From contig JAFKJZ010000462.1 of assembly GCA_017305815.1 (NCBI GenBank), positions 1-15,474 of the forward strand: DNA of 15,474 nt, read 5' to 3'. Origin of the DNA: Hyphomicrobiales bacterium (GTDB lineage Bacteria > Pseudomonadota > Alphaproteobacteria > Rhizobiales > Kaistiaceae). This document shows, in pieces, positions 7,737 to 14,289 of this stretch. Within the stretch, counting starts at the first letter, position 1. Every line of letters begins with the position of its first letter. The position numbers and the translations under genes were made by a program. The notes beneath the pieces were generated by a model. It did no database searches. It had not been told where the DNA came from and worked only from the letters and a program-made list of their open reading frames with translations.

Positions 7737-9172
7737 GACGGGCTCTCCGGGCGCGGCGCCAGGCGGATCGTGCCGCGCGGCCCCAGCACATGCAGGATCG
7801 AGCAGCGCAGCTTCAGCCGCCAGCGCACCGCCAGGTAGACGACGAGCGTCTCGAGGCAGAGCGCCAGCGAGGTGGCGATCGCCGCGCCCTCCAGCCCGAA
7901 ATGCGGGATCAGCGTGTAGTTCAGGATCAGGTTGACCAGGAAGGTGCCGGCATAGACGGCGGCGCAGATGCGCTGTTCGCCGGCCATGGTCAGGATGCTT
8001 TCCGCCGGTCCGATGGCGGCGCGGACGAGCAGGCCGGCGGCGAAGATGAAGATCAGCGGAAAGCCGGAGACGAAGCTTTCGCCGAACATCGACAGCAGGA
8101 AGCGGCCGCAGGCGAGCAGGACGAGGACGGCGACGACCGAGGGCCAGAAGGTCCAGTGCAGCGAATCGCGCACCGTCGCTTCGAAGCGGACGCGGTCGCC
8201 GGAGGCGTAATATTGCGAGAAGCGCTGCATGGTGGCGGCGCGGACGGCGAAATAGACGAAATGCACCAGCGCCAGCGTCTTCACCGTGGCGAAATAGACG
8301 GCGACTTCCTCCGGCGCGCGCAGCTGGCCGACGATCAGGATGTCGACGTTGGTGAGCAGGTTGAAGAAGCCCTCGACCAGGAAGATCGGGAAGGCGACGG
8401 CGATCCAGGTGAAGGAGCGATAGTGGCGGACGCCCGGGGCCACCACCTTGCGCGTGCGATAGGCCAGCGCCGCCATCTGCAGCAGGCTGGTCAGGTAGGT
8501 GGCGAGGATCGCCGTCGTCATCGCCGTGGTCGCGTCGGGAACGGCGCCCATTTCGAGCGCGGCGAAGGTGAAGGCGATGATCAGGACGGGGCGGATGATG
8601 AAGGTCGGCCAGAGCGCCAGGTCGGCCCAGTTGAAGCCGCGCGCCAGCCCGTCCTGGATCTCGCCGATCGCCAGCATGGGAATGCAGATTGCCGCCAGAT
8701 AGAGCGGCATGACGTAGTATCCGGCGATCTGATCGCGGAACAGGAAGATGCCGACCAGGCCGATGGCGCCGATCAGCGTCGCGGTGGCGAGGCCATGCAC
8801 GCGGCTGCCGATCAGGATGCCACGCAGCAGCGCCAGTTCGTTGCGCGCCGCATATTCCGGCACGAAGCGGACGACGGCGGTCTGGATGCCGAGGCAGGCG
8901 AGGCCGCCGATGATGACCGCGCCGACCCAGACGACGACATAGACGCCATATTCGAAATCGCCCATCCAGCGCGCCAGCAGCACCTGGCTGACATAGGCGA
9001 TGACGGCGGAGAGCACGCGGATGGTGAAGGCGGTCAGCGCCATGCGCTGCGCCACGGCGCGGTCGTCGCGGCCCGTCACGATGTTGTCCGCGATGGCGGC
9101 GAAGCGGGAAAGCCGGGCGCGCAGCGCCGCCGGCGCAAGGCGCTCGACCATGCCGACGAAGGAAACACGCAA
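7733..9172 (-). CDS. Polysaccharide/lipid-linked oligosaccharide flippase (Wzx-like, MOP superfamily)
   Basis: A 479-residue integral membrane protein with about 12-14 hydrophobic segments spread from residue 45 to 455. Family-like landmarks include RVLSAVIAYVSQVLLARWMGDFEYGVYVVVW in the first helix pair, GIQTAVVRFVPEYAARNE in the following loop, a central FNLLTNVDILIVGQL, and LILNYTLIPHFGLEGAAIATSL near the C-terminus, all usual for PF01943/PF13440 flippases. It would move lipid-linked glycan precursors across the inner membrane. It forms an operon with the downstream acetyltransferase through a 4-nt GTGA overlap. No glycosyltransferase or polymerase gene lies nearby, so the glycan cannot be identified. 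ATG at 9172 is used; ATG at 9151 is an alternative. The promoter should lie in the 119-bp divergent gap before the tusA-like gene. Confidence 0.88.
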   Translation of the reverse strand: MRVSFVGMVERLAPAALRARLSRFAAIADNIVTGRDDRAVAQRMALTAFTIRVLSAVIAYVSQVLLARWMGDFEYGVYVVVWVGAVIIGGLACLGIQTAVVRFVPEYAARNELALLRGILIGSRVHGLATATLIGAIGLVGIFLFRDQIAGYYVMPLYLAAICIPMLAIGEIQDGLARGFNWADLALWPTFIIRPVLIIAFTFAALEMGAVPDATTAMTTAILATYLTSLLQMAALAYRTRKVVAPGVRHYRSFTWIAVAFPIFLVEGFFNLLTNVDILIVGQLRAPEEVAVYFATVKTLALVHFVYFAVRAATMQRFSQYYASGDRVRFEATVRDSLHWTFWPSVVAVLVLLACGRFLLSMFGESFVSGFPLIFIFAAGLLVRAAIGPAESILTMAGEQRICAAVYAGTFLVNLILNYTLIPHFGLEGAAIATSLALCLETLVVYLAVRWRLKLRCSILHVLGPRGTIRLAPRPESPS

Positions 9173-9291
9173 CGGGCAGGGCTCCTGGATCAGGATCGCG
9201 TTCGGGGACCGGGTTCACCTTCTAGGGCGTTCTGCTTTAAGAAAGCGTTCGCCGGCCGGGGAGCCGGCAGAGACAGGATGCGCCGAACGAG

Positions 9292-9582
9292 ATGATGGAC
9301 GAAGCCGAAGCGACGCGCGGCGCGGATGCCGACCGCTTTCTGGATGCGCGCGGGATCGCCTGTCCCCTGCCGGTCTTGAAGGCGCGCAAGCATCTTGCCG
9401 GCATGGCGCCGGGCGAACGGCTGCGGGTCGAGGCGACCGATCCGATGGCGGCGATCGATCTCCCGCATCTCTGCCAGGAGGACGGTCATTTGCTTGTGCG
9501 GCAGGAGCGGTTCGAGGAGGCCGGCCGCACCATCCTGCGCTTCGTCATCGAGCGCGGCACGCGCGTGGCTCAGTCGGACTGA
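9292..9582 (+). CDS. TusA-family sulfurtransferase (sulfur carrier)
   Basis: A 96-residue protein of the TusA/SirA-like family (PF01206). The signature LDARGIACPLPVLKARKHL is present, with the persulfide-carrying Cys24 in the CPxP motif. The fold continues as GERLRVEATDPMAAIDLPHLCQEDGHLLV and ends in a terminal strand. TusA proteins relay sulfur as a persulfide for tRNA thiolation, molybdenum cofactor or sulfur oxidation. With no other sulfur-relay gene beside it, the specific pathway is open. Length is slightly above the usual 75-85 residues because of a 15-residue N-terminal extension. The start may be the first or second of two adjacent ATGs; the ribosome site is weak. It is divergent from the flippase gene and overlaps the convergent oxidoreductase by 13 nt. 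Confidence 0.92.
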   Translation: MMDEAEATRGADADRFLDARGIACPLPVLKARKHLAGMAPGERLRVEATDPMAAIDLPHLCQEDGHLLVRQERFEEAGRTILRFVIERGTRVAQSD

Positions 9583-10100
9583 ACGGCCGAAAGAAGCGCC
9601 GCGAGGCCCGTCTCGATCGTGGGCCGGAGAGCCGGATCCGCCGCGATCGCCTCTGCCTCCATGCCCTTGGCGATCAGGGCGACGCTGATTGCCGCCTCGT
9701 CGACGACGCGGCCCGACATTGTCGTCAGAACCAGGCGAAGCTGTGATTGCGCGTCGGAGGCGCGGGGCGAGGCGTTGAAGAGCGCGATCGGCTTGCCGGG
9801 GAATTCATGACCGCCGACCAGCCAGTCGAGCGCGTTCTTGAACGCGCCGGGGATGCCGCGCGCATACTCCGGGCAGGAGATCAGCAGGGCGTCGGCATTA
9901 TCCACGCGGGCGCGCAGCGTCGCGACCCGCACGGGAAGCGGCCCGGCCTCGATGTCCGGATTGAAATGCGGCAGTTCGCCGATGCCCTCGTAGTGTTCGA
10001 ACGTCACTCCCGCCGGCGCAATCAGTTCGGCGGCGCGCAGCAGCGACCGGTTGGAGGACGCCGCGCGCAGGCTGCCGCAAAGGGTGAGGACATGAACCAT
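9570..10100 (-). CDS. NAD(P)H-dependent FMN oxidoreductase (ChrR/YieF-like)
   Basis: A 176-residue cytosolic flavodoxin-fold enzyme of the NADPH-dependent FMN reductase family (PF03358). The FMN phosphate loop is GSLRAASSN (residues 9-17). The second signature CPEYARGIPGAFKNALDW lies at 76-93, with the isoalloxazine-contacting PEY..G.PG..KNALDW pattern. KPIALFNASPRA follows at about 103-114. These enzymes reduce quinones, nitro compounds, azo dyes, chromate or free flavin with NAD(P)H; physiological substrate cannot be read from sequence. Length is normal. It has its own short upstream gap (75 bp) after the small secreted protein gene on the same strand, so readthrough is possible. Family assignment is firm. 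Confidence 0.9.
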   Translation of the reverse strand: MVHVLTLCGSLRAASSNRSLLRAAELIAPAGVTFEHYEGIGELPHFNPDIEAGPLPVRVATLRARVDNADALLISCPEYARGIPGAFKNALDWLVGGHEFPGKPIALFNASPRASDAQSQLRLVLTTMSGRVVDEAAISVALIAKGMEAEAIAADPALRPTIETGLAALLSAVQSD

Positions 10101-10175
10101 GGCGGACCGAATCGCTCCATCGTGACGGGAGCGTCATGATGCCGGAGCGATCCGGATCCGCCAGGGGCTTCCGCG

Positions 10176-10439
10176 TCAGCCGAGATAGCGGACCTTGCCG
10201 CCCTTGGTGACGATGCAGTTGAACTGCGCGTCGTTGATCACGAGCCCGAATTCATAGGTGTTGCTGTGGATCCTGGCGCGATTGATATGCACGTTGCCGC
10301 GCAGCGAGTTGTGCTTGATGGCGGCCTGGTTGATGCAGATGTTCTTCGCTGCGGACTGCGTAACCGCCTGCGCCTCGATCGGGATCAGCGGCAGGAAAGC
10401 GGCAATCGACACGGCGGCGACGGCAATTTTCATCGACAT
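10176..10439 (-). CDS. Small secreted protein of unknown function with two cysteines
   Basis: An 87-residue product with a clear signal peptide (Lys4, hydrophobic core 5-20, likely cleavage after AQA at residue 25). This leaves a mature protein of about 62 residues containing Cys35 and Cys75, which could pair in the periplasm. The mature part ends NCIVTKGGKVRYLG, a layout resembling the many small Rhizobiales exported proteins that finish with a Cys-x-V...G-x-V strand; I do not recognise a named family. A strong ribosome site, AAGGAG 7 nt before ATG 10439, supports a real gene. The leader region contains two hairpins with identical loops (10473-10490 and 10506-10523). Gene reality is likely; function unknown. 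Confidence 0.78.
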   Translation of the reverse strand: MSMKIAVAAVSIAAFLPLIPIEAQAVTQSAAKNICINQAAIKHNSLRGNVHINRARIHSNTYEFGLVINDAQFNCIVTKGGKVRYLG

Positions 10440-10472
10440 CTTGGGTCTCCTTCCGGTTGCATCTGCAGCCTC

Positions 10473-10490
10473 AACGGCGATTTTTCCGTT
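10473..10490 (-). promoter_or_regulatory. Twin hairpin 1 upstream of the small secreted protein gene
   Basis: On the coding (minus) strand: AACGG-AAAAATCG-CCGTT, a 5-bp stem around an 8-nt loop, ending 33 nt before the ATG. The loop and inner three stem pairs are identical to hairpin 2, while the outer two pairs differ in a compensating way. It may be an RNA structure in the leader or one half of a tandem operator. Confidence 0.5.
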
Positions 10491-10505
10491 CAGTTCCCGC
10501 TCGGG

Positions 10506-10523
10506 TTCGGCGATTTTTCCGAA
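10506..10523 (-). promoter_or_regulatory. Twin hairpin 2 upstream of the small secreted protein gene
   Basis: On the coding (minus) strand: TTCGG-AAAAATCG-CCGAA. It shares a 14-bp perfect core (CGGAAAAATCGCCG) with hairpin 1, offset by exactly 33 bp, about three helical turns. Both outer stem pairs are swapped (A-T to T-A), so pairing is kept. Confidence 0.5.
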
Positions 10524-10553
10524 GTCCTTTTTGCGGGGATGACCGGAATGGCG

Positions 10554-11759
10554 CTAGGGCCGGAAGACGCCGGAAAAGCCCGAAATGGCGAGTGGATTGT
10601 CGGCGATCGTTGTTGCATCCGCCGTGTCGGTCTGCGGCAGGTCGGAGAAGGCGCCGACGATGGCGCGCTCGGCTGCCTCGGGGAGATCGCGCACGATCAG
10701 CACCAGTCGCGAGCGGTGGTCGTCGCTCGGCCAGGCCGGGAGCCGGGCAGGCGGATGGAAGATCGTCTGCGCCGCCTGGATCACCAGCGGCCGGTCCGGC
10801 GCGTCGGCGGTCTGCACCAGCCCCTTCAGCCGCAGCAGGCTCGGGCCGTGCTCGCGGGCCAGCCGGTCGAGGAAATCATCGAGGGCATGGCGGGAGATCG
10901 GCGTTGCGCGCGTCGCCGTGAACGAACGGATGCGCGCATCGTGGCGGTTGACGTCGTGCGCCTGCGGGTGGGCGTGGCCATGATGGTCATGGCCGTGATC
11001 ATGGTGGTGCCCATGATCCCCATGGTGGTCGTGGTGATGATGGTGGTGGCCGGCGTGATCCTGCGCCTCGGCCGCCAGCCAGCCGACGACGTCGGCGATC
11101 TTTCCCTCGGTGGTGAAGGGCTGCGTATCGAACAGATCCGCCGGCTGGACGTCGTCGCGGCCGGCCTCGAGGACCTTCGCGCCGGGGTTCAGGGCGAAGA
11201 TGCGGTCGCGGATGGCCGGGTCGGCTTCGTCGAGGTCCGTCTTGGTCAGCACGATCCGGTCGGCGACGGCGATCTGCCGGTTCGCCTCGTCCGAGATGTC
11301 GAGGGTGTGCGCGCCGTTGACGGCATCGACCACGGTGACGACGCCGTCGAGCCGGTAGCGCATCGAGAGATAGGGGTGGAGCAGCACGCTCTGCAGCACG
11401 GGCGCCGGATCGGCGAGGCCGGTGGTTTCGATCACGACCCGGTCCAGACGTTCGATGCGGTGATTGTCGAGCGCGCGCAGCAGGTTTTCGAGCGTCGTGA
11501 CCAGCTCGCCGCGGATGGTGCAGCAGAGGCAGCCGGAGGAAAGCTCGATGATGCCATCCTCGGATTCGCCGACCAGCAGGTGGTCCAGCCCGATCTCGCC
11601 GAATTCGTTGACGATGACGGCTGTGCCGGCCAGCGTCGGGTCGCGCAGGAGGCGGTTCAGCAGGGTCGTCTTGCCGGCGCCCAGGAATCCGGTCAGCACG
11701 GTGAGCGGAATCGGCTTCGGGCGCTGGCGGGCGGGGCGGGCTTCGGTTTGCTGGGGCAT
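10554..11759 (-). CDS. CobW/G3E-family GTPase with His-rich metal loop (likely metallochaperone)
   Basis: A 401-residue G3E P-loop GTPase. The Walker A motif is GFLGAGKTT (24-32). The metal-binding motif is GCLCC with Cys77, Cys79 and Cys80. ETTG lies at 111-114 and the guanine-specificity motif TKTD at 172-175. Between GTPase and C-terminal CobW_C domain (about 285-385), residues 235-268 hold 20 histidines among 34 residues, a probable metal-storage or -sensing loop. Relatives (ZNG1/ZigA/YeiR/YjiA) deliver zinc or handle Zn/Co under metal limitation; true cobalamin CobW sits in cob operons, which are absent here, so a zinc metallochaperone role is more likely (inference). I see no clear Zur box upstream. 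It lies 40 bp downstream of the D,D-carboxypeptidase gene on the same strand and may be cotranscribed. Start chosen before the usual short N-terminal tail. Confidence 0.92.
   Translation of the reverse strand: MPQQTEARPARQRPKPIPLTVLTGFLGAGKTTLLNRLLRDPTLAGTAVIVNEFGEIGLDHLLVGESEDGIIELSSGCLCCTIRGELVTTLENLLRALDNHRIERLDRVVIETTGLADPAPVLQSVLLHPYLSMRYRLDGVVTVVDAVNGAHTLDISDEANRQIAVADRIVLTKTDLDEADPAIRDRIFALNPGAKVLEAGRDDVQPADLFDTQPFTTEGKIADVVGWLAAEAQDHAGHHHHHHDHHGDHGHHHDHGHDHHGHAHPQAHDVNRHDARIRSFTATRATPISRHALDDFLDRLAREHGPSLLRLKGLVQTADAPDRPLVIQAAQTIFHPPARLPAWPSDDHRSRLVLIVRDLPEAAERAIVGAFSDLPQTDTADATTIADNPLAISGFSGVFRP
10956..11057 (-). repeat. Histidine/aspartate/glycine-coding low-complexity repeat inside the CobW-like gene
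   Basis: Short degenerate tandem units encoding HDHHG, HDHGH and HGHAH (20 His among the 34 codons for residues 235-268). The repeated CATGGT/GATCATG-like units could expand or contract by slippage while staying in frame. Confidence 0.7.
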
Positions 11760-11799
11760 GGCGGGATCGGGAACTGGGCCACGGAACGGGCCGTGGGCA

Positions 11800-13101
11800 T
11801 CACTGCGTGACGGCGAGGGCGGAATCCGGCAGCGGCGCGACGTCGGTCGAATCGAACGGCACGCCGAGCTCGATTTTCGGCTTGGCCGGCGCCTTCGCCT
11901 TGACCGGCTTCTCGTCGGCCTTCTTCACCGGCTTGGGGACGGGCTTGGTGGCCGTCTTCTTCTCGCCATCCTTCTTTTTCGCAGCCTTACCCTTCTGTTT
12001 CTTCTCGAGCTTGGCGGCCGCGGCCGCGGCGGCGGCCGCTTCGTCCTCGGCTTCGGCGACGGCGGCCGGCTTGATCGACCCGTCCGGGTTGCGGACGCCG
12101 AGCGTCGAAACGACGACGGGCTCCATCAGCTTGACGCGCGGCTGCAGCGCGCTCGGCAGGTTCGGCGTGGCGGCTGTCTCCGCCTCATGCTCGCCGCGAT
12201 CCTTCTTGCTGCAGATATCCTCGCGCATGTTGATCGCGCCTTCGACCGGCGAGGCGCCGCGGAAGCTGGCGAGCGACGGGCGGCTGCCGGAAAGCGCCAG
12301 GCTGCCGAAGCTCTGGTTCAGCAGACGAGCCGTCAGCTCGGCGCGCTCCTTGGCGGTGCTGGCGCCGAGAACGACGGCGGCGAGCGTGTGGCCGTCGCGC
12401 GATGCGGTCGCCACGACGTTGAAGCCCGAGGCGCAGATGAAGCCGGTCTTCATGCCGCTGGAGCCCGGATAGCGCTCGAGCAGCGAGTTGGCCGATTTCA
12501 GCACGCGCTTGCCGGAACGGATCGCCGTGATGCCGTAGAGCTCGCGCCGCTCGGGAAACTCGGTCCAGAGTGCCCGCGCCAGCACGGCGAGATCGCGCGC
12601 CGTGGTGTACTGGCCTTCGCCGGGCAGGCCGTTCGGATTGATGAAATGGGTATTCGTCATGCCGAGGCGAGCCGCTTCGGCGTTCATCATGGCGACGAAG
12701 CCTTCCTCGCTGCCGCCGACCGTCTCGCCGATCGCCATGGCGATGTCATTGGCCGAGTGGACCAGCATCATCTTCAGCGCATTGTCGAGGTCGATGACGG
12801 TGCCGACCTTGAAGCCCATCTTGCTCGGCGGCTCGTCGAGCGCGTGGCGCGAGACGATGATCTGGCTCGCCAGCGTCAGCTTGCCGGCGCGCAGCGCCTT
12901 GAACACGACATAGGCGTTCATCAGCTTGGTGACCGAGGCGGGATACCATTCCTGGTGCGGATTGCGCGCCGCCAGCACCTTGCCGCTGTCCATGTCGACG
13001 ACGACGTAGGGCGTTTCCACTGCGGATGCCGCGTTCACGCCAAGGCCGATCAGCAGGATGAGTGCGAAGAACCGGGCGATCGATCGGGTCACGAAGTGCA
13101 T
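11800..13101 (-). CDS. D-alanyl-D-alanine carboxypeptidase (DacA/PBP5-type) with Lys/Ala-rich tail
   Basis: A 433-residue exported peptidoglycan enzyme of peptidase family S11. The signal peptide covers residues 1-27. All three active-site motifs are present: SxxK as Ser56-Val-Thr-Lys59, SxN as Ser116-Ala-Asn118, and KTG at 218-220 (GMKTGFICASG). It would remove the terminal D-Ala of stem peptides and so limit cross-linking. The catalytic domain ends near residue 270. Instead of a clear PBP5 C-terminal beta domain with amphipathic membrane anchor there is a Pro/Lys/Ala-rich low-complexity tail (about 345-420) with a run of about 9 Ala. This tail may bind the wall or another envelope partner (inference). 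Only a weak ribosome site precedes the start. It is divergent from the ureE-like gene across about 385 bp and lies upstream of the CobW-like gene. Confidence 0.92.
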   Translation of the reverse strand: MHFVTRSIARFFALILLIGLGVNAASAVETPYVVVDMDSGKVLAARNPHQEWYPASVTKLMNAYVVFKALRAGKLTLASQIIVSRHALDEPPSKMGFKVGTVIDLDNALKMMLVHSANDIAMAIGETVGGSEEGFVAMMNAEAARLGMTNTHFINPNGLPGEGQYTTARDLAVLARALWTEFPERRELYGITAIRSGKRVLKSANSLLERYPGSSGMKTGFICASGFNVVATASRDGHTLAAVVLGASTAKERAELTARLLNQSFGSLALSGSRPSLASFRGASPVEGAINMREDICSKKDRGEHEAETAATPNLPSALQPRVKLMEPVVVSTLGVRNPDGSIKPAAVAEAEDEAAAAAAAAAKLEKKQKGKAAKKKDGEKKTATKPVPKPVKKADEKPVKAKAPAKPKIELGVPFDSTDVAPLPDSALAVTQ

Positions 13102-13486
13102 GTCTGGCTTTGTCCGTCTCGGGGAGGTCGCAGTACCGACGGGGCCGGCGCGTCCGACCTGAATAACCGATCTGGGGCTCGATTGGCAAAGCGACCATTC
13201 GGCCAGGACCGATCACAATCCCGAAGTCCTTGGAACCAGAGTGGAAATTTCTGTGGGATCCGGATGCCGCGCGGACAGGCTTTCGCAAGGAAATCCGCGG
13301 AATCTGGCAAGTGAATCAGCTCGTGGATCAGCGTGGCGGCACGCCGGCTTTGCATGGCGTCATGGTATGACGTAGCGTTATGGCCTAGATTGGGGGCATG
13401 GACCGCCGCGTGCGGGGCAGGCGGCGCGTCGGAAATCGCCGGGCCGACATCATGTTCGGGACCGGCCTGTCGTGATGAGGCGCCCG
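13102..13486. other. Intergenic divergent region between D,D-carboxypeptidase and ureE-like genes
   Basis: 385 bp without a convincing gene; open frames through it lack homology or a ribosome site. It should hold both divergent promoters. A possible leftward promoter is TTGCCA (minus strand, near 13184-13189) with TATTCA 18 nt on. A perfect 6-bp-arm palindrome lies at 13358-13372. A 25-codon Arg-rich reading frame (13398-13475) ends in a TGATG overlap just upstream of the ureE-like start. Confidence 0.45.
13358..13372. promoter_or_regulatory. Operator-like palindrome upstream of the ureE-like gene
   Basis: CGTCAT-GGT-ATGACG: perfect 6-bp arms with a 3-bp centre, about 115 bp before the ureE-like ATG. 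It resembles a dimeric repressor site. It does not match the NikR spaced half-site pattern, and no adjacent regulator gene is present. Confidence 0.35.
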
Positions 13487-14200
13487 ATGATCCGCGCAAC
13501 CGCCGTTCTTCCCGCCGGTTCCTGGACCGGCCCCCCGGCCGACACCATCCTGCTCGACTATGACGCGCGCCATCGCCGCCGGCTCGCCATATCGGGCAGG
13601 GCCGGCGTGTCCTTTCTGCTCGACCTGCCGATGGCGCTCGGCCTGCGCCAGGGCGACGGGCTGCTGCTCGAGGATGGCCGCATCATCGCGGTCGAGGCCG
13701 CCGCCGAACCGCTGGTCGAGATATCAGCCGCCAGCCCGGCCCAGCTGAGCCGCATCGCCTGGCATATCGGCAATCGCCAATTGCCGATCGAGATCGTCGG
13801 CGAGCGCCTGCGCATTCGGCCCGATCCGGCCGTGGAGGCCACGCTGGCCGGGCTCGGCGCCGCTACGCGGATGATCGAGGCGCCGTTTGATCCGGAGGGC
13901 CCGCCCAGTGCGGAGGAGGACGGGCCTTGGGCCGGCTTCTGGCAGGGCTTTGGCGACGGCCAGTTCTTTTCGGAGAGCTTCGGCGCCTCGTCGGGACCGG
14001 GACATGCCTCGGCACGCGGAAGTTTCCATCGCGATGGTCCGGTTTTCGCGGAGGCGCATGGCAACGCGCATGCGAGCGGCCGCGCTCGGCATTCCTACAC
14101 GCGGTCGGAGAGCCACGCCCGCAGCCCGGCCCATCCGCAGCACGATCATTCGGAGCCGGAGGACCGGGACCCGGATGGGCCGAATCCCCGTCAGGGTTGA
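13487..14200 (+). CDS. UreE-like protein lacking canonical metal-binding histidines
   Basis: A 237-residue protein related to the urease nickel chaperone UreE. The N-terminal peptide-binding-like domain (MIRATAVLPAG...LDYDARHRRRL...LDLPMALGLRQGDGLLLEDGR) and second domain (AWHIGNRQLPIEI...LRIRPDPAVEATLAGLGA...APFDPEG, about 85-138) align well by eye. However, the dimer-interface metal histidine in the usual GNRH motif (His96 in Klebsiella UreE) is Gln98 here. The usual downstream DHV-type histidine segment is PDPAV (112-116). The PEGGAY motif is PEGPPS. A 99-residue Gly/Ser/His/Arg tail with 9 scattered His follows. Start ATG 13487 is chosen because GAGG lies 6 nt upstream and conserved sequence begins there; GTG 13472 and ATG 13475 are alternatives. 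No urease structural or ureD/F/G gene adjoins it. Homology is likely; Ni delivery is doubtful. Confidence 0.8.
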   Translation: MIRATAVLPAGSWTGPPADTILLDYDARHRRRLAISGRAGVSFLLDLPMALGLRQGDGLLLEDGRIIAVEAAAEPLVEISAASPAQLSRIAWHIGNRQLPIEIVGERLRIRPDPAVEATLAGLGAATRMIEAPFDPEGPPSAEEDGPWAGFWQGFGDGQFFSESFGASSGPGHASARGSFHRDGPVFAEAHGNAHASGRARHSYTRSESHARSPAHPQHDHSEPEDRDPDGPNPRQG

Positions 14201-14289
14201 GTGCATGGGAAAAGCAAACCGGATCGTGATTTCTTGCTGCGCTGCAGCTAGAGTGGGGCTTCGTGCTGTAGATCCTGCGGAGTTCCGGA

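Noticed and set aside
6597..9218. One 873-residue open frame on the minus strand
   Set aside because: Its first ~490 codons are the Arg/Pro-rich shadow of the flippase gene in another frame. The real protein begins at the GTG at 7736.
9234..9246. GCTTT-AAG-AAAGC inverted repeat and nearby repeated GCGTTC between the flippase and tusA-like genes
   Set aside because: Short arms, only one copy seen in the window, and no clear placement relative to a promoter. It faintly recalls intergenic repeats of some Rhizobiales, but I cannot support that here.
7790..9295. Plus-strand open frame of 501 codons opposite the flippase
   Set aside because: Highly charged shadow sequence with no recognisable domain, opposite a clear membrane-protein gene.
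10985..11050. Short tandem CATGGT/GATCATG units as a CRISPR-like or regulatory repeat
   Set aside because: They are in frame and encode the His-rich loop of the CobW-like protein; there are no spacers.
11464..13314. Plus-strand open frame of 616 codons opposite the D,D-carboxypeptidase
   Set aside because: Antisense shadow. The minus strand has all three SxxK/SxN/KTG motifs in one frame.
13358..13372. NikR binding site upstream of the ureE-like gene
   Set aside because: The palindrome is compact with a 3-bp centre. NikR sites have half-sites GTATGA and TCATAC separated by about 16 bp, which is not found here.
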